From contig DASXUX010000109.1 in assembly GCA_036504595.1 (NCBI GenBank), forward strand, positions 241,565-305,564: a DNA stretch of 64,000 nucleotides, written 5' to 3'. Position 1 is the stretch's first letter. The number at the start of each line of letters is the position of its first letter. The notes beneath the pieces were generated by a model. It was given only the letters and a program-made list of their open reading frames with translations, searched no databases and was not told the origin of the DNA. Both the position numbers and the translations under genes were made by a program. Below are positions 42,406 to 51,180 of this stretch, piece by piece. The stretch is from DASXUX01 sp036504595. Lineage in GTDB: Bacteria > Planctomycetota > SZUA-567 > H5-PLA8.

Positions 42406-45228
42406 TCACGGTTGTGCTTGTTGCTCCGCCATCTGGACGGCTGGAGCAGCGTCTCTCTTCATGTCTGTATTGGCAACTTCCTCTCGCCGGGACAACAGAC
42501 CCAGGATCGCAGGCACGGTGACCAGCGCGCCAAACAGTGCCCCGGCGTAGCCCCACAGTGAAGCGACGCCCAGCGAGACCAGCCCGGTGTAGCTGCTGGT
42601 CACGAATGAACCGAAACCGATCAGCGTCGTGCCCATGCAATAAAAGACCGAGCGGCCGGTGTGGCTGAGCAATTCGGCGCTGCCGGGCCGCCGCTTCGAG
42701 GACGCTTCGAACACCATGTACACGCCGTAATCGATTGCCGAGCCCAGCAGGAGCGGGAAGACCATCAGATTTACGAAGTTCAGCGAAAAGTCCCAGCCCA
42801 GTTTTTGCGAGATCGGGACCGCGGCCAACAGCGTGACATACGCCAACAGCAGAGGAATGCTTGCCAGCAGGCAGCTTCCCAGTGAGCGGAACGCAAGAAC
42901 CAAAGACAGCGCGACGCACAGGCCGACGGCGGCCGTGATGAACGTGCAGTCGCGCAGCGTGCTTTCCTTCAGTTCGAAGCCGACCATGCGCGCCGCGGTT
43001 GCGTGAATCTCGATCCCCGGCGGCGGATTGGTTTCCAGTGCGCTTACCACATTTTCGTACCACTGCTGCGGCATGGCGGTGTTTTTCGGGAACCACATCG
43101 AGGCGAGCCGTACGGCGCGTGGGCCGCTCTGTTCGTCCAACTTCACGTATGGAGCCAGCATCGTCCCGAGCGGCCCCTGCATCGTCGCGGCCAGAGTCAA
43201 CGGCGAGCTCTCGCGCGTCAGCAGGCCGAAGTCCTGCATGCGTTTAAGGAACGGCTTGAAGAACACCAGGCCGCGCTCACCGAAGCACTCGTTCGCCGCG
43301 GCTTTGAAGGTGTTGGTGGCCGCCTCGATATCAAACGTTTTCAGCGCCGTCAGACTCGCTTGTTGCGCTTGAGCCGAAGGCACAAAATCCAGCACGCTGC
43401 CATTACTGGAAAGCTCGCCCTTATCGATGAACGGCCGCAAGCGTCTGTTGACTTCCGCACAGCCGTCGAACGCGCGTGCCTCGTCGGCCGCGGCCACGAC
43501 GACGCGCAAATCCGTCAGGCCCAAATGGAAACGCGAAAAAATTCGATCGCGAAGCGGAATGGCCTGAATTTTCAAAGAGCGCAGGTTGCCGAGTTCGGAA
43601 TCGAATTTCACACCGGCGACCGTCTCTTCTCCGGCCGGCGTTCCCGTGCGCACCAGGATGATTCCGGCAATAACCAGAATGACGGTCGCGAGCACGCTGG
43701 CGATTTTCACACTGCGGCGTTCGAGTAAGCGGCCCCACGCCGGGATTAGCAGCGGCAGAGCTTCGTTGACTTTGCGCCGGGAACTACGGCAGAGCGCCGC
43801 CGGGTAAACGATGAGCATCATCGCGCAGCCTAACAGCGCACTGGCGCCGCCGAGTGTGCCGAACTCCGCTAGCCCCGTCAGATGCGTGAAACCCATTCCA
43901 AAGAACGCAATGGCCGTGATCGCGGCGGCCGTCAGAATGCTCGGCCCACAGCGCATCAGCGCCTGGCTCATTGCCTGCTCGACGCTCAGGCCTTCCTCGT
44001 TGCGCAGGCGATGAAACGTGTTGTACTGCAGAATCATGTAATCGGTGCCGAGCCCGACCGGCACAGCGGTGAATGCCGCGCCCAGCAGGCTGATGCTGCC
44101 TTTGGCCAGGCCGGCGAACGCGACCGTCCACAAGATCACCAGCGAGATCGCCCACGCCACGTCCCACGTCAGCAGCAGGCTGCGGAAGGCGATCGCGAAC
44201 AGGATGAGCACACCGAGCAGAGAGGTAACGGTGTTGAGCACCATATCGAACTTTAAACTCATCTCGTTTTCGACGAAGACCGCCGGCTGGCCCGTGAAGC
44301 CCGCTTGCAGCGAGCCGAGCGTCTGGCCATCCGCAAGCTGTCCGTACGTGGAGCCCTTCAATGCGGTCGTCAGTGTGGGATTTGTCGCGCGGAAAGCCGT
44401 GATCGCGTGATTCTCAGCGCGTTGTGCGCCGGCCATGAGCACTCGGTTGAAGTCTAGCTTGTTGGCGGGAAGAACGGCGCGAGCGAGGATCACCAGTGTG
44501 GTGCCGTCCGGCGAAAGGAAAAAGCCATCCGGGTCGTTAGCTGCGAAGGCCTGTTGCTGGCGCGCCAGGCGCGATTTCAGCGCGCTCGAGGCAAGCTCGC
44601 TGATGCCCAAGGGGTCTTCCTGAAGCTTGATCCTTTCGGCGGAGTTGGCCGGCAGGTCTTCGAGGGTGGAGCGGACGCGCCCCAGGCTTTCCTTCAGGGC
44701 TGCGGGCTCGAACAGTTTCTTAAGTTGCTCGACATCGGCCGGCGTGAGCACCACGAAGGGGCGGTCGCGAACGATCTTCTTTACGGCTCGTTCTATCCCC
44801 TGGCCAGTGCGGCATTCGACCTGCCGCAGCCACGGCGTTTCGGCCGGCAGTTGAGCTTGAAGATTTCCGGGCACCCGCTGCGCATCTTCGGCAGACAGAC
44901 CGAGCTTCGCCAACTCGTCGCGCAACAGCACGCCGAAGGCTTTGAGCTCCTTGACGTCGGCGTCGGTGTGTTTGTCGGGAATGCTGACGACCGCGGCCAG
45001 GATGTCGCCGCCGAAATCATCGGCGAACTGCCGCATCAGGCGGAAGCGGACCAGCGAGTCGGACGCCTGGTTGAAAAGATTGACGTCCAGGTGCGAGAGC
45101 GCGCGCCAGGCCAGCGGCAGAGCCAGCAGCGTAAAAACGCACATCCCGGCCAGAACCCGGCGACGGTGTTTGGCGACGTAAAGCCCCCATTGTCCGAGAA
45201 GCCGTTCTAGCCAGTTCGATGGTTCCAA
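42406..45228 (-). CDS. MMPL/RND family lipid exporter
   Basis: The 940-residue product has the duplicated layout of the MMPL/RND exporters: one membrane span near residue 25-45, a large soluble domain (about 45-320), a block of spans including VLFAIAFRSLLLTWDVAWAI and GLGTDYMILQYNTFHRL, a second soluble domain, and a second block with LLLGSAIDYGVYMVFEASS. The GxxxDY motifs in both halves are those of the proton relay in this family. It probably moves lipid precursors toward the outer membrane together with the LolA-like protein. The start is TTG, preceded by CAAGGAA. Confidence 0.9.
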   Translation of the reverse strand: MEPSNWLERLLGQWGLYVAKHRRRVLAGMCVFTLLALPLAWRALSHLDVNLFNQASDSLVRFRLMRQFADDFGGDILAAVVSIPDKHTDADVKELKAFGVLLRDELAKLGLSAEDAQRVPGNLQAQLPAETPWLRQVECRTGQGIERAVKKIVRDRPFVVLTPADVEQLKKLFEPAALKESLGRVRSTLEDLPANSAERIKLQEDPLGISELASSALKSRLARQQQAFAANDPDGFFLSPDGTTLVILARAVLPANKLDFNRVLMAGAQRAENHAITAFRATNPTLTTALKGSTYGQLADGQTLGSLQAGFTGQPAVFVENEMSLKFDMVLNTVTSLLGVLILFAIAFRSLLLTWDVAWAISLVILWTVAFAGLAKGSISLLGAAFTAVPVGLGTDYMILQYNTFHRLRNEEGLSVEQAMSQALMRCGPSILTAAAITAIAFFGMGFTHLTGLAEFGTLGGASALLGCAMMLIVYPAALCRSSRRKVNEALPLLIPAWGRLLERRSVKIASVLATVILVIAGIILVRTGTPAGEETVAGVKFDSELGNLRSLKIQAIPLRDRIFSRFHLGLTDLRVVVAAADEARAFDGCAEVNRRLRPFIDKGELSSNGSVLDFVPSAQAQQASLTALKTFDIEAATNTFKAAANECFGERGLVFFKPFLKRMQDFGLLTRESSPLTLAATMQGPLGTMLAPYVKLDEQSGPRAVRLASMWFPKNTAMPQQWYENVVSALETNPPPGIEIHATAARMVGFELKESTLRDCTFITAAVGLCVALSLVLAFRSLGSCLLASIPLLLAYVTLLAAVPISQKLGWDFSLNFVNLMVFPLLLGSAIDYGVYMVFEASSKRRPGSAELLSHTGRSVFYCMGTTLIGFGSFVTSSYTGLVSLGVASLWGYAGALFGALVTVPAILGLLSRREEVANTDMKRDAAPAVQMAEQQAQP

Positions 45229-45252
45229 CGCTGTTCCTTGAGTTCTTGTTCA

Positions 45253-45331
45253 ACGCAGAGACGCGGAGAGCGCCGAGAAGAAAAGTCCTAAAGAAAGCTC
45301 TGCGACCTCAGCGCGCTCTGCGTCTCTGCGT
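45253..45331. repeat. Long hairpin of the CGCAGAGACGCGG / CTCTGCGTCTCTGCG type
   Basis: The left arm 45253-45273 pairs with 45313-45331 with two bases bulged. The phrase resembles gcgtctttgcgg, which appears in single copies in the spacer at 63270-63410. It lies just upstream of the MMPL gene. Confidence 0.6.
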
Positions 45332-45347
45332 CGAGGCTGCTCTCCCG

Positions 45348-46256
45348 TTACTCCCAAAGGCTGCCGCTGCGCTTCAGCGCTGTGCCGAGGTCGAGGATCT
45401 TCTGGTTCTCGGGAACCGGCACGACGAACTTGGCTGTGTCGATCTCCGTATTGATGTTCACCTCTTCGATCTGCATGTCCAGGCGGTGCACGCTGTCGTG
45501 CGGCATCAGGATCACTCGTCCCGGATACACAACGCCGATGCCTTCTGCATGTGCGTCTTGCTCATCCGGGTTGGGGAAGCGGTAGTCCGCGTAGGCGATA
45601 GTTCCCACTTCGCGCCCAAAGCGGTCATAGACTTCGACGGCCTCGACGGTGGGCGTATCGGGCGCCATCGTCAAGCGGCGGGAGCGCCGGCGAATGATGC
45701 TGGGCTTTTCGATGACGTTGACGATCTCGCGGCCGTTGGTGTAGGCAATGCGCCGCTCCAAGGCGGCACCCGTCCACGCTCGCGGGAAAAACAAATCGCT
45801 AGCTCCGCCGGCGAAGGCCAACAGCGAGAGCTGCGACTGGTTGTTCAGAAGATCCTGCACTTTGCCTCGGAAGAAGCGGTTCTTGCGCGGCAGCCACAGG
45901 TCCACGATTTCATCATGCGTGCCCATGTCCAGGACAAGCTGCCCACCGGTCGCGGTGATGCGCAGGCGCATGTTGCCCTTCTTGTCGCCCGCGTAGATGC
46001 CGATCAGGTTGAAGTCGCGGCTCTTTTCGGTGTCGATCAGGGTCACGTTCAGGCGCGCGGCGACGGAACTGATCGCGGCGTGGCGTTCATCGAGTTCCTC
46101 GACTACTCGCAGGAGCGGCGGACGCATGTAAATAATGCGTGAGCCGTCGGACCGGTAAACGGCTTCGTTCATCCGGCAGCCCGAGCCCAGCAGGAGCACG
46201 AGCAGGGCCAGTGCACCGGCCAAAGGGCGGATCAAAGTTGAAACGCGTACGCTCAT
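45348..46256 (-). CDS. Lipoprotein, LolA/LolB-fold-like
   Basis: Read from ATG 46256 the protein has 302 residues. A signal sequence ends in LLLGSGC, a lipobox. The mature part has repeated beta strands with basic and hydrophobic alternation (RLNVTLIDTEKSRDFNLIGI, MRLRITATGGQLVLDMGT, DEIVDLWLP), a pattern seen in LolA/LolB-fold proteins. It precedes the MMPL exporter on the same strand, so it could be the outer-membrane acceptor of that system. The assignment is inferred from pattern and context. Confidence 0.65.
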   Translation of the reverse strand: MSVRVSTLIRPLAGALALLVLLLGSGCRMNEAVYRSDGSRIIYMRPPLLRVVEELDERHAAISSVAARLNVTLIDTEKSRDFNLIGIYAGDKKGNMRLRITATGGQLVLDMGTHDEIVDLWLPRKNRFFRGKVQDLLNNQSQLSLLAFAGGASDLFFPRAWTGAALERRIAYTNGREIVNVIEKPSIIRRRSRRLTMAPDTPTVEAVEVYDRFGREVGTIAYADYRFPNPDEQDAHAEGIGVVYPGRVILMPHDSVHRLDMQIEEVNINTEIDTAKFVVPVPENQKILDLGTALKRSGSLWE

Positions 46257-46462
46257 CGACACAACGGTTTCCAGACTGTGTGGCCATTGCCCCGCGGAAA
46301 GCCAACAATTTTACGCACTCGGGTCCATTCGGCAAGCCACAACGTGGCACTGCACAATAGACTACCGCAATCACGCATCCCTTCACGCGGGCTCAATTGT
46401 TATCGGCATTTCGAGCCGAAAACCTAAGGTTATCGGACGTTCCTGAGCGCTCGATTTCGCGG

Positions 46463-47215
46463 CTACTCGGCTTCCTTGAGCGCGGCGATGATCTCGTCGG
46501 TCAGGTTCATCGAATGATGAACGGCGTTGACGTCGTCGTGGCCGTCGAGATTATCGACCAGCGTCAGGATCTTCCTGGCCGTGGCCACGTCCACATCCGT
46601 GGGATTCTCGGGAAGGAAACGCAATTCAGCCATCTCGGTCGGAATGTCCTTGGCCGCAAGCGCCTTGCGCACGGATTCGAACGCCTCGACGCTGGTCAGG
46701 ATCTCGTAAACGTCGCCCTGAGTGCTCAGGTCTTCGGCGCCGGCGTCGAGCACCACTTCCATGAGTTTGTCTTCGGCGATCTTCTCGGTCTTGACGGTGA
46801 TCAGGCCACGCCGCTTGAACATCCACATGACGGAGTTGGCTGCGCCCAGTTTGCCGCCGCCCAGTTCGAACATGCGCGTAATTTCCGGGCGCGTGCGGTT
46901 GATGTTGTCGGTCAGCGTTTCGACGATGATCGCGACGCCGCCAGGGCCAAAGCCTTCATAGGTGAGTTCGGTCAACTTCTGGCCTTCGATCAGGCCGGCG
47001 CCTTTCTTGACGGCGTGGTCGATCTTTTCCTTGGGCATGGACTGGGCGCGCGCCAGGTCGATGGCGTGGCGCAGGCCGAAGTTGGAGTCCGGGTCGGGCC
47101 CTTTTCGCGCGGCAACCATGATGCCTTTGGACAGTTTGCCGAACATCCGTGCACGGACGGCGTCTTGCTTGCCCTTGCGGACGGCAATATTTGCAGAGTG
47201 GGAATGGCCTGCCAT
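46463..47215 (-). CDS. yebC: YebC/PmpR-family protein
   Basis: Read from ATG 47215 the protein has 250 residues, the family length. Signature stretches are MAGHSHSANIAVRKGKQD, LRHAIDLARAQSMPKEKIDHAVKK, YEGFGPGGVAIIVE and MWMFKRRGLI. YebC/PmpR proteins are widespread DNA- or ribosome-associated regulators. AAGGGAG precedes the ATG. The frame runs 21 codons further upstream only because that stretch is the AATCCGC heptamer repeat. Confidence 0.95.
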   Translation of the reverse strand: MAGHSHSANIAVRKGKQDAVRARMFGKLSKGIMVAARKGPDPDSNFGLRHAIDLARAQSMPKEKIDHAVKKGAGLIEGQKLTELTYEGFGPGGVAIIVETLTDNINRTRPEITRMFELGGGKLGAANSVMWMFKRRGLITVKTEKIAEDKLMEVVLDAGAEDLSTQGDVYEILTSVEAFESVRKALAAKDIPTEMAELRFLPENPTDVDVATARKILTLVDNLDGHDDVNAVHHSMNLTDEIIAALKEAE

Positions 47216-47225
47216 TCTGTGCTCC

Positions 47226-47256
47226 CTTGATTGCGGATTGCGGATTGCGGAATGCG
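47226..47256. repeat. ATTGCGG heptamer run before yebC
   Basis: Three to four copies of GATTGCG/GATTGCGG lie between the yebC ribosome-binding site and its upstream region, in the same family as 11995-12034, 34496-34527 and 36708-36752. Confidence 0.7.
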
Positions 47257-47321
47257 GATTCGCGATCCTGAACGGCAAACATTAGAACCGAAAAGACCGA
47301 GGAATCAAGCGCGGCATGTGG

Positions 47322-47421
47322 CACGCACGTGTTCGCGCGGTCCGTTTCGCGCGGACTCGTGCGTGCGGGAGTCATTTGGAGAAAGTGCGCCGCGCCAACT
47401 CATCACAAGCGTGCCACCTAC
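47322..47421. repeat. Dispersed GTGGCACGC palindromic element
   Basis: It runs from tgtggcacgcacgtgttcgcg to acaagcgtgccacct, related in ends and order to 5200-5317 and 49362-49412. It fills the spacer between yebC and the membrane protein gene. Confidence 0.55.
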
Positions 47422-48086
47422 CGTTCCCAGTTTACTGCTCGATTCGGCTGCGAGGTCATGCCGCGTTCCTCTTCCAGGAGGCGCAGTTGTTCGGTTAGCC
47501 CGGACTCGAGTTTGTCGCGGGTAGGGATCTTCAGCAGCAGCGCGCAGAAAAGCAGTCCGGCCAGGATCAACGAGCCCGGATGGCGCTCGATGATGTATGA
47601 AACCAGCGACAGGAAGGCGGGGCCTTCCAGCAGTGCGGCGGTGACGATGGTGAGAGTCCGAAAGCCGACCAGCAGATGCGCAATGTCCCCGGCGCGCTGC
47701 ATGAATGACGGGTCAAAGCCCTGCGGTTGCTGCCCGGCAAAACTTCCGGCCATGGGCATCAGCAGCATCAGTGCTCCAGCGATCGCATTCGATGGCTGGA
47801 GCACTGCGTTCGGAGAGGCAGCCAGCCGTCGGCGGAGTGCCTTAAGCGTGAAGCGCGTCACGATGGCGCTGGCGATCTGCGCCATCAACGCGAAACCCAG
47901 AGCGAACAAGAGCATGAAGCCGGAGAAGGGCAGCATTGTCACGGGCGGCATCGTTTGCGTCACAACGACGGAAACTATTGTGAATGTCATCACGCCCATG
48001 CACAGCGCTGCAACAATGATCTGCGTTCCGCGCAGGAGCTTCTTGGCTTCCGGATCGTCCAGGACTTCAGCAACGGTCGGCATCAT
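47418..48086 (-). CDS. Membrane protein of unknown function (four spans)
   Basis: The 222-residue product has four hydrophobic segments (TQIIVAALCMGVMTFTIVSVVV; MLPFSGFMLLFALGFALMAQIA; AGALMLLMPM; and an FLSLVSYII/SLILAGLLFCALLL block) and a charged C-terminus (EQLRLLEEERGM). No family was recognised. It is followed on the same strand by a FabF-like gene upstream and separated from it by a CCAGACT heptamer run (48091-48121). Its stop region touches the palindromic element at 47322-47421. Confidence 0.7.
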   Translation of the reverse strand: MMPTVAEVLDDPEAKKLLRGTQIIVAALCMGVMTFTIVSVVVTQTMPPVTMLPFSGFMLLFALGFALMAQIASAIVTRFTLKALRRRLAASPNAVLQPSNAIAGALMLLMPMAGSFAGQQPQGFDPSFMQRAGDIAHLLVGFRTLTIVTAALLEGPAFLSLVSYIIERHPGSLILAGLLFCALLLKIPTRDKLESGLTEQLRLLEEERGMTSQPNRAVNWER

Positions 48087-48090
48087 TGGG

Positions 48091-48121
48091 ACTCCAGACT
48101 CCAGACTTCCAGACTCTAGAC
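48091..48121. repeat. CCAGACT heptamer run
   Basis: Four units of GACTCCA/GACTTCCA/GACTCTA lie between the membrane protein gene and the end of the fabF-like gene, in the same family as 24513-24694. Confidence 0.7.
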
Positions 48122-49351
48122 TCGCTGTAATACCACCGCGGCGTTGGTTCCGCCGAAACCGTAGGACGTCTTCAGCACAGTCTTAAAGGAGCCTTCCAGC
48201 GGCGCGCCGGTAGGCACGCGCAAGTTGCACGCGGGGTCTTGTTCGGCGGGGTCGAGACCGAGGACCGGCGGAATCTTTCCTTCGCAGATTGTTTTCACGG
48301 CGACGGTCGCCTCGATGATCCCCGCGGCGCCCATGCAATGGCCGATGGAACTTTTTACGGCGGCGACGGGGATCTGCGCGGCGCGGTCACCGAAGACGGC
48401 GTAGGCGGCTTTCGTTTCGATCGCATCGTTGTACGGCGTACCGGTGGCGTGCAGGTTCAGGTGATCGATGCGGCCCGGTTCGATGGCGGCGTCGGCCAGA
48501 GCGCCGCGCATCAGCGCTTGAATGCCGCGCGCTTCCGTCTCGGGCGCGGTCATGTGATAGGCGTCGTTGTTCATGAAGCGGCCGCAGACGCGCGCGTAGA
48601 CGTGTGCTTTGCGCCGCGCGGCGTGTTCGGCGCTTTCGAGCAGCCAGACGCCGGCGCCTTCGGAAAATAGCGTGCCTTTGCGGCGCTTGTCGAAAGGGCG
48701 AATCGTCTCCGGCGTGATCGCTCGCAGCGCCGAGAGCCCCGCGTAGATGAATAGCGAAAGCTCGTCGTAGCCGCAGGCCAGCGCCGCTTCGGCCCGCCCG
48801 CAGCGGATCATGTCGAACGCCAACCCGATTGCGGCGGTGCCAGACGCGCATGACAGCGACAGGTTCAGTTGCGGCCCACGGATCCCGAACCGCTGCGCCA
48901 GCATGTTTGCTGCGGTGCCAAAGAGATAGCCATCGAGACTGCCTTTGGATGGATCGGTTCGGCCGCCGACGAGTGCGACTTCAGCGGCGGACATTCCACC
49001 GAAATTCGTGCCGGTGACAATGGCGGCGTTGCGCAGATCGGCGTCGGCTTCAACGGCGTGGCGAGGGTCTGGGCCGAGGGCATCGGCCAGCGCTTCGCCG
49101 GCGGCGTCTTGAAGCATGCGTATGGCGCGAGTGGGGCCGGCCTCCGTGCCGGCCGGCAGGGACGCCGGCACCACCGGCGGATATCCAGAGACTACGCCGG
49201 CCAGCGGGTTGCGGAAGACTGAGGCGTCAAACAAAGTCAGCGGCGAGAACCCAGAGCGGCCCGCGAGCAGGCCGTCCCACAACGCGGCGACGCCTTTTCC
49301 GTGCGGGGAAACGCAGCCCATTCCGGTGACGACGACTTCTGGGGCAGCCAT
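48116..49351 (-). CDS. fabF: 3-oxoacyl-ACP synthase II-like ketosynthase
   Basis: The 411-residue product has the thiolase-fold active site: nucleophile Cys in LSLSCASGTAAIG, first His in NLHATGTPYNDA and second His in VKSSIGHCMGAAG. It extends acyl chains on acyl carrier protein. AGGAG precedes the ATG. A dispersed repeat is read in frame as LPAGTEAGPT near residues 65-74 (49133-49156). It stands without other fatty-acid genes here, so it could serve a specialised lipid pathway with the MMPL/LolA genes rather than general synthesis. Confidence 0.93.
   Translation of the reverse strand: MAAPEVVVTGMGCVSPHGKGVAALWDGLLAGRSGFSPLTLFDASVFRNPLAGVVSGYPPVVPASLPAGTEAGPTRAIRMLQDAAGEALADALGPDPRHAVEADADLRNAAIVTGTNFGGMSAAEVALVGGRTDPSKGSLDGYLFGTAANMLAQRFGIRGPQLNLSLSCASGTAAIGLAFDMIRCGRAEAALACGYDELSLFIYAGLSALRAITPETIRPFDKRRKGTLFSEGAGVWLLESAEHAARRKAHVYARVCGRFMNNDAYHMTAPETEARGIQALMRGALADAAIEPGRIDHLNLHATGTPYNDAIETKAAYAVFGDRAAQIPVAAVKSSIGHCMGAAGIIEATVAVKTICEGKIPPVLGLDPAEQDPACNLRVPTGAPLEGSFKTVLKTSYGFGGTNAAVVLQRV
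49133..49156. repeat. GCCGGCCTCCGTGCCGGC palindromic repeat inside the ketosynthase gene
   Basis: This copy is translated in frame as part of LPAGTEAGPT. The parallel copy at 8693-8715 is translated as TGAEAGATGG in the M23 peptidase. Confidence 0.7.
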
Positions 49352-49361
49352 TTCGCTCTCC

Positions 49362-49412
49362 TAGTCACGCATGAGACTGGCGCAGAAAAGACGCGCCAGT
49401 CACATGCGTGCC
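49362..49412. repeat. Short GTGGCACGC palindrome
   Basis: It is bounded by gtcacgcatgagactgg and ccagtcacatgcgtgccac and flanks the fabF start region, in the same family as 5200-5317 and 47322-47421. Confidence 0.5.
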
Positions 49413-49415
49413 ACC

Positions 49416-51164
49416 TCACTCCAAATCCTGCACGCAGCGGAAGCCAATGTGCGCTTCTGCGCATTCAGGCGGCAGATACTGCACGGCGCTGCAGCGCGCC
49501 AATTGCGCTGAGCCGTCCAGGTAACACGAGCCTTTCACGGCGCGGAAAATACGTTCGCCTGCGCGCCGGGCGCTGGACGTCCACTGTAGCACGTTGCCGA
49601 CCATGTCCAGCACGCCATAGGGGCTGGCGCCTTCCGGAAAGCTGCCGACCAGCGTTGTGCTCTGAGGCTTGTTTTTCCCGCTGCTGATCCGCAGGCGGCC
49701 GGTGTTTGCGCGAAAAACGTTGCCAAAGGGGAACTTGCGGCCATCGATGCCGCGCGCGGCTTTTTCCCATTCGTAAATCGTGGGCAGGCGTTTGCCGTAG
49801 AACTCCGCGAACTCAGTGGCCTCATACCATGAGACGCGCGCGACGGGATGCTTGTCGGACGCGTCGTCCAGCGAGCCCGGGCCGCCGTTGCGCGGTTTCT
49901 TTCCCGTCGCGGCGAGAAACTGTTTGTAGTCCCCTTCGCTGACCGGCACGGTGTCGATGGCAAAAGCCCGCAGTGTGCGCGGCGTGCGGCTTTCGCCGGA
50001 AAGGAACGATCCGCCGGGAATGAGCGTCATGCCCCGCGGCACGGGAATCGTCAGAACGGCCGATGATTGCGTCGCGGGCTTAAGAAGCGTAGCCGTGTCG
50101 CCGCGCCGTGGACGAGCTTGCGGCTCGCCCGCCGGGCGCGTGGCCCCCGCCGTTTCCTGCGGCAGGTCCGGTTCACGGCCACAGCAGATGCAGCCGCCCG
50201 CGGGCGCGCCGGCAGCGGTCTCGAATCCGCAAGCGGGGCAGCGCTGGCCGCCTCGAGCCCACGGCTCACGAAGCATTCCATTCAGCAGTTCGGAAAGGCG
50301 CATCAACGATGGAACGCGGCGGCTGGGCTTGCGGTGCAGGCAGCGGGCGAGCGTAGCGCGCAGCGGCTCGGGGATCGCGGAGAGTTCCGCCGTGGCGAGA
50401 ATATCCCGGGCCGGATCGCGCTTGCCGGAAGCCCATGCGGCCAGATCCGCCCAGGCGGTTTCAGCGCTTCGTGGATTTTTCTCGAATCTGGAAAGCAACA
50501 GCACTCCGATGCGCGCGGCGGCGAAAACGAGGCACGCAGGCGAGAGGCTGGCGTCGCCGTACACTTCCGGCGCCAAAAAGTCCGCATACGCGGGCGGGCG
50601 TGTCGCGAGCGGCCGTTGCAGAGTGGGCTGAAGGATCAGTTGCGCGGTGCTTGAGCGCAGGGCCAGGGTTTCCGGAGTCAGCAGGGGCGTCAGCGCGCGG
50701 AAGAGACGATCGGCCAGGGTGGAACGGCTATCGTTGCGCAAGACGACGCTGGTCAATTCCTCGAGTCCGGCCGCCAGCGCCGCGACCATCCGCAAAACCT
50801 GAGCGGGTGCCAGCGGGCCGCCGCGGAGCAGGTCGTCCAAATCAACGCAGGACGGTCTCGCGAGTATCGCGCAGCCGTCGCGAGCCGGATTGCCGATCCA
50901 TTCCACAGGCCCCAGCAGTGGCAGGGTAACTCGGGGATAGGCGGAGGTGTCTTGAGCCAACTGCTGCTGGCCGGCGCCCAGCAATGCAAGGAGTTCAGAG
51001 GCGGGCTGTCGCGTGCTTTGGTCGAGCGAAACGAGGAGGAACTTACCGCCAACGGTTGCGTGTTCGGGCAAGGCCGACAGCCATGCACCGTCGCTGCCGC
51101 CGCCGATGACTTGATCCACGCGGAAGCGATTCCACAGCCGGTCGCCAGGGAACAGAATCGTCAT
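49416..51164 (-). CDS. Pseudokinase-like / formylglycine-enzyme-fold fusion protein
   Basis: Read from ATG 51164 the protein has 582 residues. The first 300 residues follow a protein-kinase outline (FRVDQVIGGGSDGAWLSALP in place of the Gly-loop, a C-terminal RCLHRKPSRRVPSLMRL), but no HRD, DFG or APE motifs are visible, so it should be inactive. A zinc-ribbon-like segment follows (CPACGFE...CICC). The C-terminal 200 residues are the FGE-sulfatase fold (MTLIPGGSFLSG, HPVARVSWYEATEFAEFYGKRLPTIYEWEKAAR, GFRCV). It may act as a scaffold in a signalling system. An alternative start at ATG 51200 overlaps the upstream gene. Confidence 0.75.
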   Translation of the reverse strand: MTILFPGDRLWNRFRVDQVIGGGSDGAWLSALPEHATVGGKFLLVSLDQSTRQPASELLALLGAGQQQLAQDTSAYPRVTLPLLGPVEWIGNPARDGCAILARPSCVDLDDLLRGGPLAPAQVLRMVAALAAGLEELTSVVLRNDSRSTLADRLFRALTPLLTPETLALRSSTAQLILQPTLQRPLATRPPAYADFLAPEVYGDASLSPACLVFAAARIGVLLLSRFEKNPRSAETAWADLAAWASGKRDPARDILATAELSAIPEPLRATLARCLHRKPSRRVPSLMRLSELLNGMLREPWARGGQRCPACGFETAAGAPAGGCICCGREPDLPQETAGATRPAGEPQARPRRGDTATLLKPATQSSAVLTIPVPRGMTLIPGGSFLSGESRTPRTLRAFAIDTVPVSEGDYKQFLAATGKKPRNGGPGSLDDASDKHPVARVSWYEATEFAEFYGKRLPTIYEWEKAARGIDGRKFPFGNVFRANTGRLRISSGKNKPQSTTLVGSFPEGASPYGVLDMVGNVLQWTSSARRAGERIFRAVKGSCYLDGSAQLARCSAVQYLPPECAEAHIGFRCVQDLE

Positions 51165-51180
51165 AGGTCTGGCCAGGGCT

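Noticed and set aside
47216..47278. Longer start of yebC
   Set aside because: The extra codons are AATCCGC repeats; AAGGGAG precedes the ATG at 47215.
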